Source of the DNA: [Lactobacillus] timonensis
Lineage (GTDB): Bacteria; Bacillota; Bacilli; Lactobacillales; Lactobacillaceae
Length of the DNA: 64,000 bases
Direction: 5' to 3'
NCBI RefSeq assembly: GCF_900240275.1
Contig: NZ_LT964761.1
Span: forward strand, 33,242 to 97,241
A program made the position numbers and the translations under genes. Positions 37,438 to 44,528 of this stretch are shown one piece after another. Every line of letters begins with the position of its first letter. Within the stretch, counting starts at the first letter, position 1. The notes beneath the pieces are model-generated. The model was not told the DNA's origin. It was given only the letters and a program-made list of their open reading frames with translations, and made no database searches.

Positions 37438-37746
37438 TTAAGCGTTGATCTTGTTGATCGTTACCTTAGTGTATGGTTGACGGTGACCCTTCTTAGTGTG
37501 GGTGTGCTTCTTTGGCTTGTACTTGAAAGTTACAACCTTCTTTTCCTTGCCTTGCTTGTCAACCGTACCTTCAACGGAAGCACCGTCGACCAGTGGCTTA
37601 CCAATCTTGGTATCGTCACCGCCTACGAAAACAACCTGATCAAAGGTAACAGAATCACCTTGCTTAGCGTCCAGCTTTTCAACGTAGATGGCCTTGCCTT
37701 CTTCTACCTTGTACTGCTTGCCGCCAGTAACAATAATTGCGTACAT
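37438..37746 (-). CDS. rplU: 50S ribosomal protein L21
   Basis: 102 residues from the ATG behind AAGGAGG ([17 protein letters not shown]). Core features are [10 protein letters not shown] and [22 protein letters not shown], the basic RNA-binding loop. It heads the rplU-prp-rpmA operon and has a structured leader that may mediate feedback (separate entry). Confidence 0.98.
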   Translation of the reverse strand: MYAIIVTGGKQYKVEEGKAIYVEKLDAKQGDSVTFDQVVFVGGDDTKIGKPLVDGASVEGTVDKQGKEKKVVTFKYKPKKHTHTKKGHRQPYTKVTINKINA

Positions 37747-37774
37747 AATTTTGTGCACCTCCTTAGTATCTCAG

Positions 37775-37808
37775 ACTCGCCGAACGAGTAGCAATTGCTT
37801 TATACTCG
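37775..37808 (-). promoter_or_regulatory. Possible L21 leader with mutually exclusive hairpins
   Basis: The rplU 5' untranslated RNA has, in order, CGAGTA (37808-37803), TACTCG (37790-37785) and CGAGT (37779-37775). The middle segment can pair with either neighbour. Both hairpins cannot form together. The second, with a TTCGG loop, lies just upstream of the AAGGAGG site. L21 leaders are known in low-GC Gram-positives; whether this matches that family needs a covariance search. Confidence 0.5.
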
Positions 37809-37853
37809 TTTATCGTGCGGTTGTAGTTGTTGGTTCACAAATACAACGCTAAT

Positions 37854-37882
37854 ATACTATCAGAAAGTTGAGTGGCAGTCAA
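37854..37882 (-). promoter_or_regulatory. rplU operon promoter
   Basis: On the minus strand TTGACT (37882-37877) and TAGTAT (37859-37854) are 17 bases apart, about 108 bases upstream of the start codon. Confidence 0.7.
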
Positions 37883-37911
37883 TGGACTAGCTTTTTTTAA
37901 TTGATTATCTA

Positions 37912-37941
37912 TTGACTTTTATTCTCGAAGATCATTATACT
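37912..37941 (+). promoter_or_regulatory. tRNA-Arg promoter
   Basis: TTGACT (37912-37917) and TATACT (37936-37941) are 18 bases apart. The expected start of transcription is within a few bases of the mature tRNA 5' end. Confidence 0.75.
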
Positions 37942-37951
37942 TATTAGGTCT

Positions 37952-38025
37952 GGAGCAGTAGCTCAGCTGGATAGAGCACTCGCCTTCTAAGCGAACGGTC
38001 GTGAGTTCGAATCTCACCTGCTTCA
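37952..38025 (+). tRNA. tRNA-Arg (anticodon TCT)
   Basis: A complete cloverleaf can be drawn. The acceptor stem is GGAGCAG/CTGCTTC with one G-T pair. The D arm is closed by GCTC/GAGC. The anticodon loop is CTTCTAA with TCT, which reads AGA. The T arm is GTGAG-TTCGAAT-CTCAC. The outermost anticodon-stem pair (C-A) is mismatched. The discriminator is A and CCA is not encoded. It is a single-gene unit with its own promoter and terminator. Confidence 0.96.
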
Positions 38026-38037
38026 TATGAAAATGCT

Positions 38038-38066
38038 AAAGGGACGGGAATCTTCCCGTCCCTTTT
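38038..38066 (+). terminator. Terminator of tRNA-Arg
   Basis: AAAGGGACGGGAA pairs with TTCCCGTCCCTTT around a very short loop and ends in T residues. Both flanks are A/T-rich, so it may also act on the minus strand after the 40-residue peptide gene. Confidence 0.85.
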
Positions 38067-38091
38067 ATTATGAATTGATAATTGCAAAACA

Positions 38092-38214
38092 CTAGGCTTT
38101 TCGTTCATTTCCCAGGCGCTGTGAGTGCTTGCCCTTTGACAGACTCGTTGAAAAATACCACTGACCAGCAGCCGAGAGTGCCAGAATCAACACAATGACA
38201 AAAATCGGTAACAT
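38092..38214 (-). CDS. 40-residue putative membrane peptide
   Basis: An ATG preceded by AAAGGTG opens a 40-codon frame starting MLPIFVIVLILALSAAG. One hydrophobic helix (about residues 2-17) is followed by a short aromatic stretch (QWYF). A basic, hydrophilic tail rich in Ser, Lys, Arg and His completes it. A TATAAT lies 43 bases upstream. The layout suggests a single-pass small membrane protein with its tail in the cytoplasm. No recognised family. It lies between the tRNA terminator and the unknown three-gene operon and could be co-transcribed with that operon. Confidence 0.6.
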   Translation of the reverse strand: MLPIFVIVLILALSAAGQWYFSTSLSKGKHSQRLGNERKA

Positions 38215-38256
38215 TTATCTCACACCTTTCAATGACTATACTTTTATGATAGCGAC

Positions 38257-38262
38257 ATTATA
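38257..38262 (-). promoter_or_regulatory. -10 element of the 40-residue peptide gene
   Basis: A TATAAT on the minus strand, with a poor -35 (TTCAGT) at 17-base spacing. It would separate this gene from the operon upstream, but no terminator is visible between them. Confidence 0.4.
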
Positions 38263-38312
38263 GTGTGACAACAATGCTCACTGAAGTGAAAAACCGTTTC
38301 TTTACAAAAAGT

Positions 38313-38846
38313 TTACAATTTCATCAATTGTTGGCAAGTTGTACTAATTTCTGCGGGTGTCAATTGCCAGTCAACGAGACCCATTTTCAAAAACAAGTGC
38401 CAGGCATGGCGAAACGACTCCTGCTGGTGACTAAATTGAACATTGCCAAGCAAGCGGATAACCGCCAGATATTCCTTATTCTTATCTGTCACCTTGGCGG
38501 CTACCTTGGCATCACTAAGCCGTTGCCAGTCATCATCGCTTAACACAACCAAGTGAGTCCACTGCCGCTTAGCGCTCCACAGCAAAAAGAGGTTCAAGGT
38601 CTGACAGTAGTTCATCAACAGTTGCGAACGGTCAATAGCTGACTGCTCTTTCACCGGCTGATTGATCTTTGCAAACCAATCATCCACCATTGCCGTCTTC
38701 GAAAACGCAACAAGCAAACTGGTCATCGTGTTATCAAGACGGCCATCAGCACCCAACGGAGCAACCTCATCGCTTAAGTTGTCCATTACCTGCCAATCGT
38801 GAGCTATCACCTGCTGTAATAAGGAGGTAAGGTTAATCTTGATCAT
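38313..38846 (-). CDS. Unknown protein, possibly a degenerate all-alpha dUTPase/MazG-like fold
   Basis: A 177-residue protein, mostly helical by composition and rich in Leu, Gln and Trp. The layout LLVAFSKTAMVDDWF, then QLLMNYCQTLNLFLLWS, and a C-terminal AWHLFLKMGLVDWQLTPAEI resembles the helix order of dimeric dUTPases. However, the acidic EExxE/ExxD metal ligands of those enzymes are not present. The resemblance is an inference by eye. The ATG overlaps the end of the preceding gene by 14 bases. Last of three overlapping genes. Confidence 0.65.
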   Translation of the reverse strand: MIKINLTSLLQQVIAHDWQVMDNLSDEVAPLGADGRLDNTMTSLLVAFSKTAMVDDWFAKINQPVKEQSAIDRSQLLMNYCQTLNLFLLWSAKRQWTHLVVLSDDDWQRLSDAKVAAKVTDKNKEYLAVIRLLGNVQFSHQQESFRHAWHLFLKMGLVDWQLTPAEISTTCQQLMKL

Positions 38847-39834
38847 CAGCTTCCTCCTCCCGACTGCTGGTTAATTGCCCATCGGTTGGCCGTTCATCAG
38901 TCACACTCTGCAAAATCAACGGTAGTGACCGTACTGCCACATCGTCGCGGTTTGCCAGGTACCATTCCCGCAATAGCGGATAATGAATTAACAAGTCAAA
39001 CAACGAAACCTGGTCATCTGGATCAGTGACGTTGTAGAACCATTCATGGCTATAGCTTTCCTGATCGTAGAAAATTCGCAATTGAATGCCAGCATCCAGT
39101 TTCAATAATGCACCGTTCTTATGAGGCAGGGTAAAGAGCATGTACTGGCTGTCGGCAGTCGAAACGAAGAGTTTATCGATCATCGTAAGATCCATCGTCG
39201 GCTTGGCGAGACGAACGTTGTAAGCATTAGTTGGATTTAAAATGCCCAGATCAATCTTGAACCCTAGCTGGGTCTTCAAGAGGTTGGCAAAATCGACAAG
39301 TGGTTTCACCGCCTCCTGCAAGTCCAGGTCGCTAAAGTGTTGGAATTCGTTTTCAACAAAAAAGTCTACCAGTGCATGATTAGAGAAGCGTAACTGACGA
39401 TTATCAAGATCGATGAAGAATAATGATTCTTGACTAGCCCCTTCGTTAAAGAAAGCCCCCTGGTGTTCATCGTCGAAAGCAAAGGCAAACGTCACTTGCT
39501 TTTCAAACGGGTGGATAGTCGCGGTTAACTGGTGGTCATGGTCTTCAAAAATCTCGAATCCTTCGATCTGGTGCAGCGTTAGCAAACGGTCCATCATTAA
39601 CAAGAAGTAGTCTGCCACCTGATAATGTTGTGGTAATTGCACAAAGGCGTTAGTCAAATCCAGTGAGGATAACCGTTTCGTTGCTAGCAGCAATTTTTCG
39701 TCATCCGTGGTGCTGATTAATTCATCCACAAGCGAGGTGTATTGCTGGCCAAGTTCAAGTCCTTCCTTAATGGAATTACTCAGTGCTGCGACCTGGTTAA
39801 TGGTGTTGGAGACAACCCGTTCATTACTGCTCAT
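38833..39834 (-). CDS. Unknown protein, middle gene of a three-gene operon
   Basis: A 333-residue acidic protein without signal peptide or membrane helix. The N terminus (about 1-60) looks helical; the middle (about 95-260) alternates strands rich in Phe, Asp and His (ATIHPFEKQVTFAFAFDDEH, FFIDLDNRQLRFSNHALVDFF). The C terminus ends in an acidic tail. No known motif was recognised. Its start codon overlaps the upstream gene's stop by 11 bases and its stop overlaps the next start, so the three products are probably made in fixed ratio and may form a complex. Confidence 0.7.
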   Translation of the reverse strand: MSSNERVVSNTINQVAALSNSIKEGLELGQQYTSLVDELISTTDDEKLLLATKRLSSLDLTNAFVQLPQHYQVADYFLLMMDRLLTLHQIEGFEIFEDHDHQLTATIHPFEKQVTFAFAFDDEHQGAFFNEGASQESLFFIDLDNRQLRFSNHALVDFFVENEFQHFSDLDLQEAVKPLVDFANLLKTQLGFKIDLGILNPTNAYNVRLAKPTMDLTMIDKLFVSTADSQYMLFTLPHKNGALLKLDAGIQLRIFYDQESYSHEWFYNVTDPDDQVSLFDLLIHYPLLREWYLANRDDVAVRSLPLILQSVTDERPTDGQLTSSREEEADDQD

Positions 39835-40714
39835 CGGATGTCACCTGCTTTCCATCAGTCAAAGTACTTAAGTGCTTCAGGTAATCTGCGTACAACTTGC
39901 GGTTAGCCAGCTCGAATTCTTCAAAACCGCCAAAAGTATCCGTAATACTCTTCATCTCATAACTCAGAATCGTATTTTCCTTGGACAGTTCGAGGACCGT
40001 CTTTTCGTTTTCCTTAATCTTTTCGGCCGCGTTTTCCGCTTGCTTGGCCTCATCTTCAACTTGGCCCAGCTGATCAACTAATTCCTGACGGCTTTCCTTC
40101 GCCTTACTTGACTCAAAAAGCCCACCATGAGAATTAGCGTCACGCAGCTGCTCTTGCAGGCGATTGCGCTTTTGCTCGCGTTCCCTAGAATGGTCCAGCA
40201 AATCCTGCAAACGGTCATTTTCGTTGGACAATTCATCAATGCGGACACTGTTATAACGTTTCCCGCTTTGCTGCAATTCAAACGCCCGTGACAGTTTCTT
40301 GTATTCGTCCTGGTTAAAAACAAAACGCAGGTTTAAAACATCTAGTTCACCAAATTGACGCCGGTCCCACCAATTACCAAAGTAGATGCGGAAGTGCCCA
40401 GTTTGATATTCTTCGTAATAGAAGAACGGGTAAGCATGCCCTAAGTAGTCGATCAGGTTTGCGCTGAGATAAGTGCTCAGTTGGTCAGCCAAGTCGTCAA
40501 CCAAGTTCATCACGTCCTGGTTGTTCGGTTGCTGCTCCCGGTGCTCAATTTCTGCTGCATAGCGGCGGTTATCAAGTAACTGAAATACCCGACGATCATT
40601 ATGACTCTCAATGGATTCTTTAATTCCCTGTAAATATTCTATTTTGGATGAAATCTGACGGTTGATTACTTGACTAATGTCTTGTGCGCCGCGTGACAAC
40701 TCCTCTTTTGACAT
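39824..40714 (-). CDS. Unknown coiled-coil protein, first gene of a three-gene operon
   Basis: 296 residues from the ATG behind GAGGAGAG. The N-terminal ~130 residues form a globular part with an aromatic core (HAYPFFYYEEYQ, FRIYFGNWWDRRQFGEL). A long charged coiled coil follows at about 150-250 (Glu, Arg, Lys, Gln-rich, with RLQDLLDHSREREQKRNRLQ). No ATPase or nuclease motif was seen. Cytoplasmic by sequence. It leads the operon; the divergent neighbour is the 43-residue peptide gene. Confidence 0.7.
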   Translation of the reverse strand: MSKEELSRGAQDISQVINRQISSKIEYLQGIKESIESHNDRRVFQLLDNRRYAAEIEHREQQPNNQDVMNLVDDLADQLSTYLSANLIDYLGHAYPFFYYEEYQTGHFRIYFGNWWDRRQFGELDVLNLRFVFNQDEYKKLSRAFELQQSGKRYNSVRIDELSNENDRLQDLLDHSREREQKRNRLQEQLRDANSHGGLFESSKAKESRQELVDQLGQVEDEAKQAENAAEKIKENEKTVLELSKENTILSYEMKSITDTFGGFEEFELANRKLYADYLKHLSTLTDGKQVTSDEQ

Positions 40715-40825
40715 TGCAATCTCTCCTCGCAATTTAGTCATTTCTTTAATATTTTATCAAATTATTTTGTGACTGGATAACAAGAACAAGGAACGTTTAG
40801 CTTTTTTAATAACTTGTCTCAGAAT

Positions 40826-40890
40826 TTGCTTTTTACCAACTTAGCGGTATAATTAAATCGTTGAATGTAACACATTTGTGTGTTATTCAA
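40826..40890 (+). promoter_or_regulatory. Promoter and 5' hairpin of the 43-residue peptide gene
   Basis: TTGCTT (40826-40831) and TATAAT (40848-40853) are 16 bases apart. At the expected transcript start lies an inverted repeat (40861-40890): TTGAAT and AACACA on the left arm pair with TGTGTTATTCAA on the right, with a two-base bulge and a TTTG loop. It could be an operator or a 5'-terminal stabilising hairpin. Confidence 0.55.
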
Positions 40891-40921
40891 CGTGTGAGTT
40901 TCGAAAAGAGGCGAACTAGTA

Positions 40922-41053
40922 ATGGCACGTAAATTAAGCAAGCAAGAACGTAAGGAAATGGCTCGTAAGGCCATGGAAAAGCGTGGTAGCAAGAAGCCAG
41001 ATGGCTCAGGCTTTGCAAAGATTGCCGCTGACGCCCGGAAACTTTCAGAATAA
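40922..41053 (+). CDS. 43-residue basic peptide, unknown function
   Basis: An ATG preceded by AAAGAGGCG opens a 43-codon frame: MARKLSKQERKEMARKAME, then KRGSKKPDGSGFAKIAADA and a short end. It is very rich in Lys, Arg and Ala, with two amphipathic helical halves joined by a Gly/Pro/Ser turn. It has its own promoter and terminator, and there is no overlapping gene on the other strand. No family is recognised with confidence. A nucleic-acid- or ribosome-binding role is a guess from charge only. Confidence 0.7.
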   Translation: MARKLSKQERKEMARKAMEKRGSKKPDGSGFAKIAADARKLSE

Positions 41054-41075
41054 TGATTTGTGAACTTAAACCATT

Positions 41076-41106
41076 AAAAAGAGTCCCTTGGTAGGGCTCT
41101 TTTTTT
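41076..41106 (+). terminator. Terminator of the 43-residue peptide gene
   Basis: AAAGAG and CCCT on the left arm pair with AGGG and CTCTTT on the right, with one bulged T, followed by a run of T residues. Confidence 0.85.
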
Positions 41107-41111
41107 GTTGG

Positions 41112-41158
41112 AAAAATAAATCCCGAGTTGCCACTGATTGGTAACTCGGGGTATTTTA
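41112..41158 (-). terminator. Terminator of glnA
   Basis: In the minus-strand transcript CCCGAGTT pairs with AACTCGGG around a 13-base loop and is followed by ATTTATTTTT. It converges with the terminator of the plus-strand peptide gene. Confidence 0.8.
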
Positions 41159-41213
41159 TTTGTGCTCTAGTACAATGCCGCCTCATCAACTGTGACAAGC
41201 GGTTAAGACTTTG

Positions 41214-42557
41214 TTAGTACTGCGACATGTATTTCGTCCGTTCCCAGTCAGATACCTGTTGGCGGTAAGTATCGTACTCACGAGTCTTGGCCTCATAGAA
41301 ACTAGCAAAGAGATGTTCACCGAGGGCGTCACGAACCACCGCATCGGTCTTTAAGTCCTTCAGCGCGTTGTGGAGAGTGTCTGGCAGGTTGTCAATTCCC
41401 TTTTCCAAACGTTCTTCTTCGCTCATTTGGTAAATGTTTTCATCAACGCTTGGCATTGGCGTCAGCTTGTTTTTCAGCCCATCAAGGCCAGCTGCCAGGA
41501 TCGTCGCCGTTGCTAGGTACGGGTTAGCCGACGGATCAACCGACCGTAATTCTAGCCGGGTTCCCATTCCCCGATCACTCGGAATCCGTACCAGCGGTGA
41601 CCTGTTAGAGGCTGACCAAGCAACGTAAACCGGGGCCTCGTATCCCGGAACCAGCCGTTTATAAGAGTTCACAGTCGGGTCGCAAATGGCCGTCAAACTG
41701 CGGACATGTTTCAGCAGCCCCGCCAGGAAGTGGTAAGCAGTCGCTGATAGCTGCATCTTATCGTTAGCGTCGTAAAAGGCGTTCTTTCCTTGTTGGTCAA
41801 AGAGGGACATGTTCATGTGCATCCCCGAGCCATTGATACCGGATAACGGCTTTGGCATGAAGGTCGCATGAAGGCCGTGCTGTTTAGCAATTGTCTTGAC
41901 AACAAACTTGAAAGTTTGGATATTGTCAGCCGCTTCCAGAGCATCCGCGTACTTAAAGTCAATTTCGTGTTGTCCAGGCGCAACTTCGTGGTGGCTCGCT
42001 TCCACGCTAAAGCCCATCTTTTCCAAGATCAGGACAATGTCGCGGCGGCAGTCTTCACCACTATCGGCTGGTTCCATATCGAAATAGCTTTCCTGGTCGT
42101 TGACGTTAAAGGTTGGTTCCCCATGTTCATCAGTCTTAAACAGGAAAAATTCTGGTTCTGGACCGATGTTAAAGCTAGTAAATCCAGCATCAGTCATCTT
42201 CTTAATTTGCTGCTTGAGAACGTTTCGCGGGTCACCAGCGAAAGGCGTCCCATCAGTTTTATGCACACTGCAAATCACCCGTGCGACTTTACCGTGTTCC
42301 GCTCCCCACGGAAAGACCAGCCAGGTCGAGTTATCAGGATAGAGGTACATATCACTTTCCTCAATCCGGACAAAGCCATCGATGGAAGAACCATCAAACA
42401 TGATCTTGTTTTCTAGTAACTTATCGAGTTGGCTTACCGGGATATCAACGCTCTTCATCGTTCCCAGCAAGTCAGAAAACATTAACCGGAGAAAATGTAC
42501 GTTTTCATCCTTAACCAACTGGTGAACTTCACTCTTGGTATATACGTGTTTTGACAT
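41214..42557 (-). CDS. glnA: Glutamine synthetase type I
   Basis: Makes glutamine from glutamate, ammonia and ATP. 447 residues from [11 protein letters not shown] behind GAAGGGAAGG. Family motifs: [10 protein letters not shown], the ATP/metal segment [32 protein letters not shown] and the C-terminal [15 protein letters not shown]. Length fits the GSI-alpha group regulated by feedback rather than adenylylation. glnR, its usual upstream repressor gene, is not adjacent. Confidence 0.98.
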   Translation of the reverse strand: MSKHVYTKSEVHQLVKDENVHFLRLMFSDLLGTMKSVDIPVSQLDKLLENKIMFDGSSIDGFVRIEESDMYLYPDNSTWLVFPWGAEHGKVARVICSVHKTDGTPFAGDPRNVLKQQIKKMTDAGFTSFNIGPEPEFFLFKTDEHGEPTFNVNDQESYFDMEPADSGEDCRRDIVLILEKMGFSVEASHHEVAPGQHEIDFKYADALEAADNIQTFKFVVKTIAKQHGLHATFMPKPLSGINGSGMHMNMSLFDQQGKNAFYDANDKMQLSATAYHFLAGLLKHVRSLTAICDPTVNSYKRLVPGYEAPVYVAWSASNRSPLVRIPSDRGMGTRLELRSVDPSANPYLATATILAAGLDGLKNKLTPMPSVDENIYQMSEEERLEKGIDNLPDTLHNALKDLKTDAVVRDALGEHLFASFYEAKTREYDTYRQQVSDWERTKYMSQY

Positions 42558-42687
42558 TATTGAACCTTCCCTTCGCAGCACTGTTCAACATCATACGAAA
42601 TAAGACACTTTTTGACCAACAAGTTCCTAGTTCAAGTCTAATGATCAACCTCTTTGGCTGGAATGCTTGAACCATTCACTGCTATTG

Positions 42688-42716
42688 AGGTTAGCAACAT
42701 CGTTTTTAAAAGTCAA
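42688..42716 (-). promoter_or_regulatory. glnA promoter
   Basis: On the minus strand TTGACT (42716-42711) and TAACCT (42693-42688) are 17 bases apart. The leader of about 125 bases to the glnA start shows no T-box and no clear GlnR operator. Confidence 0.5.
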
Positions 42717-42765
42717 TTGGTGCAGGCAGGTTTGTCAACAATATAGGACGCAAGCGGTTGCAAGT

Positions 42766-43689
42766 TTACTTTGTTAACCACTCACGGGCAAAATCTTCGA
42801 TATCTTCAAAACTATCTTTACCACTAACCAGGTCAAACCAATGAACGGTTAACTTATTGCGAAACCACGTGAGCTGTCGTTTGGCATAGTGACGTGAGTC
42901 TAACTTAACCTGGTTAATTGCAGCCGATAAATCATATTCCCCACGAAAATAAGGGAAAAGCTCACGATAGCCAATCCCCTTCCCTGATTGGAAGTCCTCT
43001 CCCCCCGCATCATAAAGCCACCGTGCCTCGTCAACGAGACCAGCAGCAACCATCTGGTCAACCCGTTGATTGATTCGTTGGTATAGTACCTGACGGTCGG
43101 TATTAAGGCCAATCAGCAAAAAGTCAGCAATGGACTGACGCGCGGGCTGCTGCGAAAAAAGCTGACCAGTGGTCTGAATAACCTCTAGCGCGCGGATGAC
43201 TCGCCGTACATTATTAACAGGGATCTGCTGAGCGGCGACCGGGTCTTTTTGTGCCAATTGCTGCCATACTGCCTGCTTTCCCGCTTGCTGCACGACTTCT
43301 TCCCAGTACTGGCGCAACTTGGCAGATTGTTCACTAAAGTGGTCACCACCAAGTGCGAGGTTGTTAACGAGGGCCGAAATATAAAAACCAGTCCCGCCGA
43401 CTACTAGCGGCAGATGATTGCGCTGCACTATTTCATTAACCTGTTCTCCCGCTAAGGACTGAAAGTCGGCTGCCGAAAAACGTTGGTCAACGTCGCGAAT
43501 ATTAATCAAGTGGTGGGAAATCCCCGCCTGCTCTTCGGGAGTCACCTTAGCAGTCCCGATGTCGAGGTGCCGGTACACCTGCATGGAGTCTCCTGAGATC
43601 ACTTCACCATTCAGTTTTTTTGCCAGCCTAATGGATAGCGCTGTTTTGCCAACCGCTGTTGGTCCCACAATTGCAATCACTTTTTTCAT
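42766..43689 (-). CDS. miaA: tRNA dimethylallyltransferase MiaA
   Basis: Adds an isopentenyl group to A37 of tRNAs that read UNN codons. P-loop GPTAVGKT at residues 9-16, SGDSMQVYRHLDIGTAK, VGGTGFYISAL and the C-terminal RHYAKRQLTWFRN. 307 residues. It lies near glnA, as in many Firmicutes. Confidence 0.97.
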   Translation of the reverse strand: MKKVIAIVGPTAVGKTALSIRLAKKLNGEVISGDSMQVYRHLDIGTAKVTPEEQAGISHHLINIRDVDQRFSAADFQSLAGEQVNEIVQRNHLPLVVGGTGFYISALVNNLALGGDHFSEQSAKLRQYWEEVVQQAGKQAVWQQLAQKDPVAAQQIPVNNVRRVIRALEVIQTTGQLFSQQPARQSIADFLLIGLNTDRQVLYQRINQRVDQMVAAGLVDEARWLYDAGGEDFQSGKGIGYRELFPYFRGEYDLSAAINQVKLDSRHYAKRQLTWFRNKLTVHWFDLVSGKDSFEDIEDFAREWLTK

Positions 43690-43726
43690 CGTATCACCAG
43701 CTCGTTAAAAGATTTGACCGTCAACA

Positions 43727-43755
43727 TTGTAAAATCAATCATTATCTATCATAAT
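43727..43755 (+). promoter_or_regulatory. Probable promoter of the DUF3042 gene
   Basis: TTGTAA (43727-43732) and CATAAT (43750-43755) are 17 bases apart, directly before the ribosome binding site. Confidence 0.45.
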
Positions 43756-43783
43756 ATAGGTAAGACCAAAGGAGGTTATATTT

Positions 43784-43960
43784 ATGGGTAAATTTGCAAA
43801 GGGATTTTTCCTGGGGACGTTTGCCACGCTGACCGCTGTCGCTAGTGGTGTATTTGCCTTCCACCAAAACGTTATTAAACCCGTTGAAGAACAAGAGGAA
43901 CGCTTTGACGAAAACCGGCGGGCAGCCATCCGTAAAGGCCGGTCAGCTCACCAGGGCTAA
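43784..43960 (+). CDS. DUF3042 family small membrane protein
   Basis: An ATG behind AAAGGAGG opens a 58-codon frame. One hydrophobic helix (about 6-28; GFFLGTFATLTAVASG) is followed by a highly charged tail with EEQEERFDENRRAA. This is the layout of DUF3042, a small family restricted to Lactobacillales and relatives, function unknown. It has its own promoter and a strong terminator. A small imperfect hairpin (CCTT-CCAC with GTGG-AAGG) lies between the stop and that terminator. Confidence 0.85.
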   Translation: MGKFAKGFFLGTFATLTAVASGVFAFHQNVIKPVEEQEERFDENRRAAIRKGRSAHQG

Positions 43961-44022
43961 CCCCCAAACTAACACAATAACAAGGAGCCTTTCCACGCTT
44001 TTGTGGCAAGGTCAGCTAAACA

Positions 44023-44074
44023 CAAAAGATCTCTAGTATTCGAGAATGCCGAACGCTAGAGATCTTTGTTTTTT
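44023..44074. terminator. Terminator after the DUF3042 gene and the rhodanese gene
   Basis: CAAAGATCTCTAG-type arms form a 12-bp stem around a long loop, ending in TTTGTTTTTT on the plus strand. It has an A-run on the other side, so it can serve the convergent rhodanese gene. Confidence 0.85.
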
Positions 44075-44084
44075 ACCAAGCGAA

Positions 44085-44507
44085 TTAGTCCGCGTACTTA
44101 TCTTTCTTGGTCTTTCCATGCCAGTTCAGGTACCCACCATTCAAGATGTAAAGTTTCTTAAAACCTTTCTTGGAAAGAAACTTCGCTGCCTGGGCAGAAA
44201 CAGAAGTCCCGGCATCGTAGAGGTATACCGGCAAGTCGGGCCGAATTTCACCATACTGCTGGCGCAAGAAAGCATAAGGCAAGCTCCGTGCCCCCAGAAT
44301 GTGCCCCTTCTTAAAGTCGGCACCTGACCGCACGTCGATAACTTGGGCCTTGCGCATCCCAGCTTGAAATTTCTCTTCATCAAGTACCGTTGCGTAGTGG
44401 TGCATCCGGTAACGGTTAACCGCCCAGGTCACAGCCCAGACAATGGCAAAAGCGATGATAACCCAACAAATATTCGTAATAACACTAGTGACTGATCCTA
44501 AAACCAA
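44085..44507 (-). CDS. Membrane-anchored rhodanese-like protein without the catalytic cysteine (YqhL-like)
   Basis: 140 residues. An N-terminal membrane helix (about 8-30) is followed by a rhodanese domain with AQVIDVRSGADFKKGHILGARSLP and LNGGYLNWHGK. The active loop reads VYLYDAGTSVSAQAA. The position normally held by catalytic Cys is Asp98, so sulfurtransferase activity is not expected. The start codon is TTG after GGAGAGAG. Downstream of glcK, as is yqhL in B. subtilis. A structural or binding role is likely. Confidence 0.9.
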   Translation of the reverse strand: MVLGSVTSVITNICWVIIAFAIVWAVTWAVNRYRMHHYATVLDEEKFQAGMRKAQVIDVRSGADFKKGHILGARSLPYAFLRQQYGEIRPDLPVYLYDAGTSVSAQAAKFLSKKGFKKLYILNGGYLNWHGKTKKDKYAD

Positions 44508-44528
44508 TGTCTCTCTCCTCCGTCTTGC

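Noticed and set aside
37952..38025. tRNA-Arg as a prophage or island attachment site
   Set aside because: No integrase, no repeated 3' tRNA segment and no phage genes were seen nearby.
41868..42416. A 182-codon plus-strand frame opposite glnA
   Set aside because: Shadow of glnA codon bias, without start signals.
42558..42690. T-box in front of glnA
   Set aside because: The conserved AGGGTGGNACCGCG sequence is absent.
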